From Bacillota bacterium (GTDB lineage: Bacteria; Bacillota_A; Clostridia; Lachnospirales; Lachnospiraceae), in assembly GCA_023443925.1 (NCBI GenBank), contig JAEZSL010000264.1, positions 1-25,758 of the forward strand: a DNA stretch of 25,758 bases, read 5' to 3'. How positions within the stretch are numbered: position 1 is the stretch's first letter; each line of letters starts with the position of its first letter. The position numbers and the translations under genes were made by a program. A model generated the notes under the pieces. That model was not told the origin of the DNA. It searched no databases and saw only the letters and a list, made by a program, of their open reading frames with translations. Positions 15,283 to 22,214 of the stretch are shown piece after piece.

Positions 15283-15325
15283 CACCTTCCTTTCATATTT
15301 GATTTACAGTTAGTATGCTCATTTT

Positions 15326-15361
15326 TCTAAAAATAAAAACCTCACAGAATTTAGTGAGGTT
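15326..15361 (-). terminator. Terminator of the GNAT-Nudix operon
   Basis: AACCTCAC (15338-15345) pairs with GTGAGGTT (15354-15361) around an 8-nt loop. On the minus strand TTTTTATTTTT follows. It lies about 40 bp after the Nudix stop and before the DUF255 start. Confidence 0.8.
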
Positions 15362-15398
15362 AGGGTATGTAAATTTATTCTATCTATATGTAAAATGC

Positions 15399-15860
15399 TT
15401 ATACTCGGGTATTGTGGGCAATAATTCCTTCCAATAATTTTACCCACTCATCTTTTGAATTTTGCTTCTTCGCTTCATTAACAATCGTTGAAAAATACTT
15501 TTTATCAAAAGAATTAAATTTATCAATTTCTTCATTCGGGTCTCGCCAAATAAGTCGTTTTATTTCCTGTTTATCAAGTGGTAATTCTGGGTCATAACCA
15601 AGAACTGGCTCAGAGTTTTCAGGAATACTAACGATAAAGATATTTTCTATCATTTCTGTAACCAATACTGCTGGACCAAATACGATTTTGCCTTTTATAT
15701 TGGCTTCTTCCGATAGTTCTCTAAGAGCAGCTTCTTGAGGCGTCTCGCCATCTTCTACTCCACCTCCGATAAAAACATTTCTGAGTTTTTCCTTTACCAG
15801 TTGCTCTACAAAAAGAAATTTATTATCACGAATAATTATTAAGCTTGCACGCTCCCTCAT
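15399..15860 (-). CDS. Nudix hydrolase
   Basis: This is a 153-aa protein carrying a full Nudix box, GGVEDGETPQEAALRELSEE followed by ANI (G-x5-E-x7-RE-U-x-EE), at about residues 33-55. These enzymes hydrolyse nucleoside diphosphates linked to another group, using the box Glu residues to bind metal; the substrate here is unknown. I place the start at the ATG at 15860, which has GAGG 8 nt upstream, rather than at 15878, whose ribosome site is poor. It lies second in an operon, after the acetyltransferase gene (about 45 bp gap), and is followed by a clear terminator. Confidence 0.88.
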   Translation of the reverse strand: MRERASLIIIRDNKFLFVEQLVKEKLRNVFIGGGVEDGETPQEAALRELSEEANIKGKIVFGPAVLVTEMIENIFIVSIPENSEPVLGYDPELPLDKQEIKRLIWRDPNEEIDKFNSFDKKYFSTIVNEAKKQNSKDEWVKLLEGIIAHNTRV

Positions 15861-15905
15861 GATTCTTACCTCATTCACCTAATATAAATACTCTACAAAT
15901 AACCT

Positions 15906-16496
15906 CTATTTCAATTCTTTCCTCATAACCGCAAACTTATCTCGTTCTTCCACTTTGACAAATCCAACTTTTTCATATAATCGAACAGGTCCGGTACAAT
16001 CCCATTCGTATCGTTCGTTGCGTATGGCTGGGAAACTCACGATGGCAATATATCCTTCGACTTTTGCGTCGGCTATGACTTGTTGTAAAAGAGCGGTAGC
16101 AACACCCTTCCCGCGATATTCCGGGGCAATTTCAAAGCACACCACAGCCTTTTCCTGTTTTTCGGCAGGCGCGTAGAAATGCGTTTCGGTACATGGTTCG
16201 ATGGGAAAGTTCGCTCTATCGTTTGCATTGCACCAACCGACAGCCACACTGTCGACGAACGCCATATATCCGCACAGGATGCCCGCTTCAATCTGCTGCT
16301 CGGCAGCTTTTCGAGATATTTGACCGCCATTAAGCCCGTCTGCATTTTCGTACGCTACTTTCGCCTGCTCCTTAGACATCTGATACATCTGGCAATAACA
16401 TCGATACGGGGAATTGTCTGTAAACGCGCGATTTTCAAAAAAATCGAAATAGTCCTCGGCAAGCTCCGGCGTGAGTGGTTTGATTGTAATATTCAT
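15906..16496 (-). CDS. GNAT-family N-acetyltransferase
   Basis: This is a 196-aa protein with the acetyl-CoA binding motif A, VVCFEIAPEYRGKGVATALL (R/Q-x-x-G-x-G/A as RGKGVA at residues 128-133). A conserved end follows: GPVRLYEKVGFVKVEERDKF. The middle contains a Cys-rich stretch (YRCYCQMYQM) seen in some GNAT proteins of Firmicutes. The acceptor is unknown; small amines, antibiotics or protein termini are all possible. GGAGG precedes the ATG by 6 nt. It heads an operon with the Nudix hydrolase, transcribed from a good promoter about 235 bp upstream through a structured leader. Confidence 0.88.
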   Translation of the reverse strand: MNITIKPLTPELAEDYFDFFENRAFTDNSPYRCYCQMYQMSKEQAKVAYENADGLNGGQISRKAAEQQIEAGILCGYMAFVDSVAVGWCNANDRANFPIEPCTETHFYAPAEKQEKAVVCFEIAPEYRGKGVATALLQQVIADAKVEGYIAIVSFPAIRNERYEWDCTGPVRLYEKVGFVKVEERDKFAVMRKELK

Positions 16497-16730
16497 ACAC
16501 TACCTCCGCTAATATAAATTCTATTTTTTAATTTTTAATTTTAAATTCATTAAAATCCTTAAGGAGTATTACCATACACTATACTCCCTGAGTTTCTACA
16601 ATGCTTAACCCTGCACCCAGAATTTATCTCTGGTATCAGTTTATAGCCTGCGACTCTTCATCCGTCCGGCAGATTTGCAGGTGGGTTTAGGTTACACCGT
16701 ACCACCTCCACTAATATAAACTCTATACCT
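16497..16730 (-). promoter_or_regulatory. Long structured leader of the GNAT-Nudix operon
   Basis: The 5' end of the leader (TTTATATTAGTGGAGGTGGT) closely repeats the region just before the GNAT start (TTTATATTAGCGGAGGTAGT). After the first copy, GTG is followed at once by TAA, a start-stop pair with a well-spaced ribosome site. AGGTGG can pair with CCACCT downstream and hide that site. Further hairpins are CCAGA/TCTGG and GGAGTAT/ATACTCC (16561-16585), the last terminator-like with TTAAGGATTTT. It is not a riboswitch class I recognise. Confidence 0.45.
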
Positions 16731-16759
16731 ATTATATTATTTAAAAACAATAATTTCAA
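16731..16759 (-). promoter_or_regulatory. Promoter of the GNAT-Nudix operon
   Basis: On the minus strand, TTGAAA (16754-16759), a 17-nt spacer and a perfect TATAAT (16731-16736). Start expected near 16724. Confidence 0.7.
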
Positions 16760-16819
16760 GAAATTGTAATTTGGGCACAGTAACTTGAGTGCCACCAGCG
16801 ACTGTTCTCATTCTTTGGC

Positions 16820-16848
16820 TTGTTTATTGTAAACATTTGGATTATAAT
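16820..16848 (+). promoter_or_regulatory. Promoter upstream of the duplicated leader and the 382-aa gene
   Basis: TTGTTT (16820-16825), 17 nt, TATAAT (16843-16848). Start expected near 16855, so both 72-nt leader units would be transcribed. Confidence 0.65.
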
Positions 16849-16903
16849 ATGCCTAATAAATATATAATAATTCGAAGTAATCTTAATAAGACACGGGAGT
16901 GTT

Positions 16904-17047
16904 TAGGTTGAAAAAACGAAATACAGTTTTTCAACATCTTGATTTATACGTGCGCCTAAGCGCACAGATGGGAGTTAGGTTGAAAAAACGAAATACAGTT
17001 TTTCAACATCTTGATTTATACGTGCGCCTAAGCGCACAGATGGGAGT
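16904..17047 (+). repeat. Tandem duplication of a 72-nt structured unit
   Basis: Copies at 16904-16975 and 16976-17047 are identical as far as I can see. Each contains hairpin GTTGAAAAA/TTTTTCAAC (16907-16935 in copy 1), hairpin GTGCGC-CTAA-GCGCAC (16950-16965) and then GATGGGAG, a ribosome site. The second copy's GGGAG sits 6 nt before the ATG at 17052. 72 nt is 24 codons and one frame is open through both copies, from GTG 16899 or TTG 16908, into the downstream gene. So the repeat may be untranslated leader or a repeated 24-residue N-terminal extension. Confidence 0.85.
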
Positions 17048-17051
17048 TATA

Positions 17052-18200
17052 ATGAATAAAACTAATATTGATCTTAAATTGCTCTTATCAAAAGGACATG
17101 TTGTAACAAAAACAATAAATGAAGCGCTGTACATAACAACACCCAAAAGGCTATCTACTAAATTTGAGAATAAAAATATGTCTTTAGACTCGTATGTATA
17201 TACTCCGGATACATATAGATTACCTCTGCGCATTGACCTTTCTGTTAAAATCGATTCGCCGGGATTATTCTTACTGCTAGGCAATGGACACCTGAATTTT
17301 GGAACACCTTGGTCTGACAACAGACGAATTGACGATATAATTGAGCCTAATTGTAAACCCAGATTCTTTCACAACCATATTCCTATGGATGAGTTTGTTG
17401 ATATATCTGTTATTTATGGTTTTACTAATATGCAAATATTAGTAAACGGAGAAGAACGATATTATTCAGAAAAAGAAAAATATATGAAATCAAAACTGTT
17501 AAAAGAGTTCAATCATAACGGCTTTGAACTTAAAGTAGCTTGCGCCAAACGGACAGATATGTATATCAAAGCATTGAGCATTACGGAATATGATGAATTA
17601 CCTGCAATAGTACCCACGGCGATTGACTTACCAAAACCATGGACAAGCAATGAAGCGGTCACTGCGGGCCAAAAACCGAAATTTGATAGTTGTATCTCTA
17701 TGCTGCCAAGTGAAATACAAGATGAAATTGTGTCGATGGATACTTTTTTACGCTCATTAAGACCAATGAAATTCAAAAGGCAATTAGAGAAATATGGTAA
17801 TAAGATTACATATCTCGCATCCGAATATGGGTTTTCCTATGCGATCTATCCAAGCAATGATGTAATGTACCATTCCTTATGCTGGTACATAATAACAAAC
17901 AGTAAACCCGAATTCTGGCACAGAAAAGCTGACATGATGGAAATGACTTTAAATAAACTTGCAGAGACTTCACCTGAGTTTGCAGAACGAATGTTTATAA
18001 ACCTGAACGAATGTATAGCCTGCATCAGCGGATGTACGGTGAAAACATTATACGGGTTTAATGGCAAAAAAAAGTTAACCTGTCATGGTATAATGGAATT
18101 CAAAATGTGTGTTTCAGATTTTGAAGATGTACGAACATTTATTAATACTGTAAATAGCTTACTAATTGAAGAATCGTTACTGAAAAGCATATCAATATAG
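17052..18200 (+). CDS. Unrecognised 382-aa protein
   Basis: I place the start at ATG 17052 (GGGAG 6 nt upstream), giving 382 aa; an upstream start at 16899 would add 51 residues made of two 24-residue repeats. There is no signal peptide or membrane helix, so it is probably cytoplasmic. Residues about 55-195 look beta-rich (LRIDLSVKIDSPGLFLLLGN, FVDISVIYGFTNMQILVNGE), which may be a jelly-roll/lectin-like domain. The C-terminal part has KITYLASEYGFSYAIYPS, PEFWHRKADMMEMTLNKLAE and a Cys/His cluster CIACISGC...CHG that could bind metal. I have a faint sense of similar C-terminal regions in clostridial AraC-type regulators, but see no helix-turn-helix here. It is followed by a terminator and then an AraC-type gene. 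Confidence 0.75.
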   Translation: MNKTNIDLKLLLSKGHVVTKTINEALYITTPKRLSTKFENKNMSLDSYVYTPDTYRLPLRIDLSVKIDSPGLFLLLGNGHLNFGTPWSDNRRIDDIIEPNCKPRFFHNHIPMDEFVDISVIYGFTNMQILVNGEERYYSEKEKYMKSKLLKEFNHNGFELKVACAKRTDMYIKALSITEYDELPAIVPTAIDLPKPWTSNEAVTAGQKPKFDSCISMLPSEIQDEIVSMDTFLRSLRPMKFKRQLEKYGNKITYLASEYGFSYAIYPSNDVMYHSLCWYIITNSKPEFWHRKADMMEMTLNKLAETSPEFAERMFINLNECIACISGCTVKTLYGFNGKKKLTCHGIMEFKMCVSDFEDVRTFINTVNSLLIEESLLKSISI

Positions 18201-18237
18201 AAATACATGCTATAACTTCATTATTACCCCCCATAGA

Positions 18238-18274
18238 CCTTGCAGCATTTGACTTTTACTGCAAGGATTTTGTT
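18238..18274 (+). terminator. Terminator after the 382-aa gene
   Basis: CCTTGCAG (18238-18245) pairs with CTGCAAGG (18259-18266), perfect 8 bp with a 13-nt loop, followed by ATTTTGTT. Confidence 0.65.
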
Positions 18275-18311
18275 CCTGTGTATATGATATACTTTTTTCG
18301 AGGTGATAGAA

Positions 18312-19244
18312 ATGGAATGGTTGGACAAAATGAATGACGCAATCAGGTATATTGAGAGCCATATTGCAGAAAAAATTGATTATACAAAGGTGGCAAATAT
18401 CGCTTGTTGCTCTTTGTCTCGCTTTCAGCGGATGTTTACTTTTGTAACTGATATTTCGATATCTGAATATATAAGGCGCAGAAGAATGTCGTTATCTGCC
18501 GGTGAGCTGTTAAACAGCGATATTAAGATTATTGAACTTGCTTTAAAGTATGGCTATGAATCTCCTGAAGCATTTACAAGGGCATTCCAAACATTTCACG
18601 GGGTTAATCCAACGAGCGTCCGCAAGTTTGGCATATATAACACCTTTCCCCCCATCACCTTTCAAATATCAATTAATGGAGGTAATTTTAACATGGGAAC
18701 AAAACCATTAGTACGTATTGAGGAACATAGCATGGAGAGAGTTGTTTCTTTCTTTGTAGATTGCCATGCCCCCGAAGAAGCTGCTTGGAATCTGCTGCGT
18801 AACTGGGTGATCAAAAATATATCAGACTACAAAGCACGCAGATATATCGGTTGTGCTCCAAATGGACATCATCCCAACGGCGATGAACATCAATCCAATG
18901 AAGAAATAGGCTCACATGCTTATACGGCACAAATGTTCCTTTTTGAAGATGAAGGAAAAAACGACACTTTTTTGGGTGCTGATGTATGTGATGCTCCAAC
19001 AGGATTGTTTCTTGTAGGGGATGTTGTAATGAATGAATTCAATGATGATGGAGGTATTGACATCGGATCATCGATGCAAAAATCATATGGAGTTATGGCT
19101 GAATGTCTGAATGATATGGGTGGTTATGAATTTGAATTAAAGGAACGTCCTTTCTTTGAGGAGCATATTTTCTCAAATGAATGGTTTAACGGCAAGGGCG
19201 ATCTGGCTGGATTCAAACTATGGCTGCCAATCAAAAAAATATAG
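18312..19244 (+). CDS. AraC-family transcriptional regulator with GyrI-like effector domain
   Basis: This is a 310-aa protein. Residues 1-105 are an AraC/XylS DNA-binding domain with two helix-turn-helix units; the second contains IIELALKYGYESPEAFTRAF and then GVNPTSVRK, the family signature. After a linker, residues about 125-310 form a GyrI-like/SOUL-type small-molecule binding domain (VRIEEHSMERVVSFF at its start, GFKLWLPIKKI at its end). Such proteins sense hydrophobic or cationic compounds. The start at 18312 has GAGGTG 6 nt upstream; a GTG 9 nt earlier lies within that site. It lies between the unknown 382-aa gene and a methyltransferase gene, both on the same strand but separated by a terminator and a promoter respectively. 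Confidence 0.88.
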   Translation: MEWLDKMNDAIRYIESHIAEKIDYTKVANIACCSLSRFQRMFTFVTDISISEYIRRRRMSLSAGELLNSDIKIIELALKYGYESPEAFTRAFQTFHGVNPTSVRKFGIYNTFPPITFQISINGGNFNMGTKPLVRIEEHSMERVVSFFVDCHAPEEAAWNLLRNWVIKNISDYKARRYIGCAPNGHHPNGDEHQSNEEIGSHAYTAQMFLFEDEGKNDTFLGADVCDAPTGLFLVGDVVMNEFNDDGGIDIGSSMQKSYGVMAECLNDMGGYEFELKERPFFEEHIFSNEWFNGKGDLAGFKLWLPIKKI

Positions 19245-19259
19245 ACGATAACAAGTTTA

Positions 19260-19288
19260 TTGCTAATAGTAAAAATGTTGACTATAAT
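19260..19288 (+). promoter_or_regulatory. Promoter of the methyltransferase gene
   Basis: TTGCTA (19260-19265), 17 nt, TATAAT (19283-19288). Start expected near 19295, about 55 nt before the ATG. Confidence 0.6.
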
Positions 19289-19348
19289 ATATTAGATGAA
19301 AAACTGTAGAAAATGTTAATTAAGATTATTATTGTTGGAGGTGTATGC

Positions 19349-20110
19349 ATGAACGAGCAGAGTGTCCAGAACAAAAAAGCATGGGAATACAGAGCATACG
19401 AATTTTGGAACAGCCAGGGAACCCCGTCGGATAAAGCTGAGTTTATCAAAAGCAATCCCATGGCAAGGTTGCGTTACCATCAAAAGTATTTTCAAAATGT
19501 AAATGGCTTAGAAATTGCCAACCCATGCGGCTCCAGCGGACAAAAGGCGGTTGCACTTGCTTTGTTAGGTGCAAAGGTGACTGTATTTGATATTTCAGAG
19601 GAAAACAAAAGATATGCCATGGAACTAGCGGAACAAGCAAATGTGAACCTTAATTATATTGTTGGAGATATCTATGATATTGATATGACTACATTTAAAT
19701 CGCGCTTTGACATGTTGTATTTGGAAGGCGGCATACTGCATTTATTTGGCGATTTAAACCGCTTTATCGAAACATTATACACCTTGTTAAAGCCCGGCGG
19801 TAAGCTTGTTTTAAGCGACTTTCATCCATTTAGAAAAGTAAATCCGATTGGCTCATTAGCCATGAGTGTTCCTCAAACAAATGGCAATTATTTTGACTCC
19901 GGTTTTCATAATGCTGAAGTTGCGTTCAGGGACTTTTTCCCTCAAGAGGAACAAACATCATTTCCCGACTGTATTTATAGGTTTTATACATTAAGTGAGA
20001 TAATAAACGCAGTGATCAATGCAGGTTTTACATTAAAAGAATTTCTTGAACACCCAAACTGGGAAGATAATAAGTTACCTGGTGAATTTACAATCTTTGC
20101 AATAAAGTAA
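19349..20110 (+). CDS. Class I SAM-dependent methyltransferase
   Basis: This is a 253-aa protein. Motif I is unusual, LEIANPCGSSGQKAVALALL (residues 54-73) where most relatives have L-D-x-G-C-G-x-G. It is followed by VTVFDIS with Asp81 likely binding the SAM ribose, then IVGDIYDID, and LLKPGGKLVLSDFHPFRK as the post-motif III loop. Acceptor unknown. GGAGGTG lies 7 nt before ATG 19349, preferred over an in-frame ATG 36 nt upstream with no site. It follows the AraC-GyrI gene by about 100 bp with its own promoter. Confidence 0.88.
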   Translation: MNEQSVQNKKAWEYRAYEFWNSQGTPSDKAEFIKSNPMARLRYHQKYFQNVNGLEIANPCGSSGQKAVALALLGAKVTVFDISEENKRYAMELAEQANVNLNYIVGDIYDIDMTTFKSRFDMLYLEGGILHLFGDLNRFIETLYTLLKPGGKLVLSDFHPFRKVNPIGSLAMSVPQTNGNYFDSGFHNAEVAFRDFFPQEEQTSFPDCIYRFYTLSEIINAVINAGFTLKEFLEHPNWEDNKLPGEFTIFAIK

Positions 20111-20164
20111 AACTCTTCATAAATATGATACGGCTTAAATTAATTCACTAACCAAAAGAGTTTT
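20109..20164 (+). terminator. Weak terminator after the methyltransferase gene
   Basis: AAAACTCTT (20109-20117) is complementary to AAGAGTTTT (20156-20164), nine pairs but a loop of 38 nt. The arm itself ends in four T. Confidence 0.35.
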
Positions 20165-20253
20165 AATGTAAACCTTTATCTATTTCACGCTTCACAACAT
20201 ATTTTATCTTATATAAAATGTATTTATATGTTCACGCTAAAAAAGGACACCCA

Positions 20254-20391
20254 ATGATTACGTTTAACCTAATACCAGAAAGCTGTTCAAAATACGTTGA
20301 AAAGCTTTCTGGTATTAGAAATTATTTCTTAATAGCACCAGGATATCAACTCACAAAAACAACCGCATCTCAAAGTTATAAAAATATATGA
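20254..20391 (+). CDS. Possible 45-aa peptide gene
   Basis: ATG at 20254 opens 45 codons to TGA at 20389, beginning MITFNLIPESCSKYVEKLSG. The composition is plausible for a real peptide, and AAAAGGAC lies about 6 nt upstream, a mediocre ribosome site. The region encoding residues 6-21 is one perfect hairpin, which may explain the reading frame without any protein. It overlaps the end of the convergent gene at 20376 by 16 bp. No relative recognised. Confidence 0.3.
   Translation: MITFNLIPESCSKYVEKLSGIRNYFLIAPGYQLTKTTASQSYKNI
20271..20316. repeat. Perfect 14-bp hairpin with nested inner stem
   Basis: AATACCAGAAAGCT (20271-20284) and AGCTTTCTGGTATT (20303-20316) are perfectly complementary; inside, TTCAA and TTGAA form a second stem with loop AATACG. 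No T-run on either side, so not a typical terminator, though it lies between convergent genes. Confidence 0.7.
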
Positions 20392-20789
20392 AAAATCCTG
20401 GCATGTTTATTATCGTCTGTTACAAGAATATACTCTTCCATTACTCTTCCCTGAGCGTTTTTCGTCTGTGAAACAATCTGGTAACCAAACGCATCATAAT
20501 ACTCATGTCCCCCTAACCGGCTTGCATCCGTAACTAACCTGATTATATTGCCATCATAATGCAAGATACTAACCGCCGCAGGTACTTCCGATTCACAATA
20601 GGTTATTCTCACTTTATCAGGAATACCATGATTCACATTAACAAGAAAATTATAGAAACCGTCCGTATTATAGGTCATATTAAGATCATAAACAATATCA
20701 TTATTGGATAAGGCATGTTCTATGGTATATTCTCTTGGCAGGGATGCCAGTTCTCTTTCCGGTGAATATTCAATGAAATTGGAGTTCAT
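20376..20789 (-). CDS. DUF4362-like protein
   Basis: This is a 137-aa protein without signal peptide or membrane helix. Its layout, SNNDIVYDLN, then FYNFLVNVNHGIPDKVRITY and VSILHYDGNIIRLVTDASR, resembles the DUF4362 family, in which a short N-part with N-x-D-x-V precedes F-x-x-F-x-x-NV-x-x-G-x-x-DK-x-RI. Most members are lipoproteins; this one has no such signal. AAAGGA lies 8 nt before the ATG. It is downstream of the 337-aa membrane-anchored gene on the same strand (139-bp gap) and may be co-transcribed. Function unknown. Confidence 0.65.
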   Translation of the reverse strand: MNSNFIEYSPERELASLPREYTIEHALSNNDIVYDLNMTYNTDGFYNFLVNVNHGIPDKVRITYCESEVPAAVSILHYDGNIIRLVTDASRLGGHEYYDAFGYQIVSQTKNAQGRVMEEYILVTDDNKHARIFHIFL

Positions 20790-20928
20790 CTTATAATTCC
20801 TTTAAAACTATTCTTATTTATATATAATGACATAAGCAGGCAGATATGATAAGTATCGAGTTTTAGACAGTTATATATAAAGTGTATGCTGCACGTATTA
20901 ATACATAAGTAACATTCATTTGATTCCT

Positions 20929-21942
20929 TTATTCTTTCGTTTTTATACATTTCTCCGGCTCGAGCTTGGTTAATTGCCAGCTGCCACCTTTCTCTTTTAC
21001 ATACTGCGCAATTTCGATATCCGTATCATTGGTCAGTTTATAAAAGACTATAAGATATTCTTTTCCATCATTTCCAGCAAAGGACAGATTTAATACATAG
21101 TCTCTTTGCATAACCGGATACATTTCTTTTATCATGGAACACCAGCCCCCATACCGGATCTGTACATTCGCCAGTGCATCGTGATACCAGCCATGATAAG
21201 GTGCACATAAGAAATCCTCTCCATGGAATTCCAGATTAGAAATCTTATATTGGCCCTTTTCTTTTATCATATCAAGAAACCCATAATAATACCCAAAAAC
21301 CGCAGTCCCTTTTTTGCTGCCTTCAATGGTTTCCAGCTCTACAAAATACCGAATGATATTTTCTTTATTATCGTACAAAGGTACTTGCCTGTATTTTATC
21401 AGGCTGATATGGTAAATATTCTGAAAGGTTTTCTTATATTGTTCAAAGGATAGTTCGTTCTGATAAGCGGATGATAAGAAGTTATAGGTAACCGGGTAAG
21501 CTTGATCTCCGTAACCGATACTGCCGCAGCCGGCTTCTTTCCCGGGCTGGAAATTGGCTGCTTCCCGCAGGATACTAAAGTAATTGATAACGGTATCCTC
21601 CGGCGTACTCAGTAATTTATCCGGTATACTGATTTCCGAAGTTTTCTTCTCAAAATAGGGCTCAAAGAAACTCCAGGTAAACCGGTCATTTAGAGCCGGC
21701 AGTTTGGAAGGTCGGAAATATGTATCAATATCCGGTTTCATATCCGAAATTATGTTACTCCCATCCACTGTGGCCTGCTTATAGAATCTGCCGCCCATAA
21801 CCATCGCCACCGTATCCTTATTTCTTTGGTATTGCAGCACTAGGTATAAACCGAAGACTGCGGCAGCGGATATAAGTGTAAGAATCAAAATTTTTCTTTT
21901 AGCTGTTATCTGCTTCAAAGGCTTTAAATTCCTTAACACCAT
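20929..21942 (-). CDS. Membrane-anchored protein of unknown function
   Basis: This is a 337-aa protein with one N-terminal membrane helix (KRKILILTLISAAAVFGLYL, about residues 15-35) after a basic stretch, so most of it probably lies outside the membrane. The extracytoplasmic part is rich in Tyr, Phe and Lys, has several Cys (GCGSIGYGD, GWCSMIKEM, EKCIKTKE), and no motif I recognise. The start is uncertain: ATG 21942 has no ribosome site, while TTG 21918 has AAGG 11 nt upstream. A TATAAT at 21951-21956 lies so close that transcription might begin almost at the ATG, which would favour the TTG or a leaderless start. Confidence 0.75.
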   Translation of the reverse strand: MVLRNLKPLKQITAKRKILILTLISAAAVFGLYLVLQYQRNKDTVAMVMGGRFYKQATVDGSNIISDMKPDIDTYFRPSKLPALNDRFTWSFFEPYFEKKTSEISIPDKLLSTPEDTVINYFSILREAANFQPGKEAGCGSIGYGDQAYPVTYNFLSSAYQNELSFEQYKKTFQNIYHISLIKYRQVPLYDNKENIIRYFVELETIEGSKKGTAVFGYYYGFLDMIKEKGQYKISNLEFHGEDFLCAPYHGWYHDALANVQIRYGGWCSMIKEMYPVMQRDYVLNLSFAGNDGKEYLIVFYKLTNDTDIEIAQYVKEKGGSWQLTKLEPEKCIKTKE

Positions 21943-22035
21943 TTTATTAAATTATATGGGTATAATGAAAATTAAGACATAGACTACGAAATTAGTTTGG
22001 ATGAAATGATGGCTGGAGATGCTTGCCTGTAATAA

Positions 22036-22062
22036 ATACTATATTTTTATTAAATATAGTAT
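22036..22062. repeat. Perfect AT hairpin between divergent genes
   Basis: ATACTATATTT (22036-22046), loop TTATT, AAATATAGTAT (22052-22062). It lies just upstream of the gpsA-like promoter candidate and could be an operator shared by the divergent genes. Confidence 0.55.
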
Positions 22063-22067
22063 AGGCC

Positions 22068-22096
22068 TTTAAAAACAAGTAAATAACCTTTATAAT
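22068..22096 (+). promoter_or_regulatory. Promoter candidate of the GpsA-like gene
   Basis: TTTAAA (22068-22073), 17 nt, perfect TATAAT (22091-22096). Start expected near 22103, so the 22131-22152 palindrome would lie in a leader of about 110 nt. Confidence 0.45.
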
Positions 22097-22130
22097 TTTA
22101 TTATAAGATTTCGTATGTAAAGGTCAATTT

Positions 22131-22152
22131 TGTGTATTTCATGAAATACACA
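22131..22152 (+). promoter_or_regulatory. Perfect 22-bp palindrome upstream of the GpsA-like gene
   Basis: TGTGTATTTCA and TGAAATACACA abut with no spacer. It is continuous two-fold symmetry, typical of a protein-binding site rather than an RNA hairpin, which would need a loop. It is 63 bp before the ATG. Confidence 0.55.
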
Positions 22153-22214
22153 TTGAGAGACTTTTTACTCTTAAATCCTTATATACCATTATAAAAAACA
22201 GTGAGGTACAAATT

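Noticed and set aside
16497..16730. A second T-box because of the GGAGGTGGTACGGTG stretch
   Set aside because: It lies just after the promoter rather than before a terminator, and no stem I or specifier loop can be placed ahead of it.
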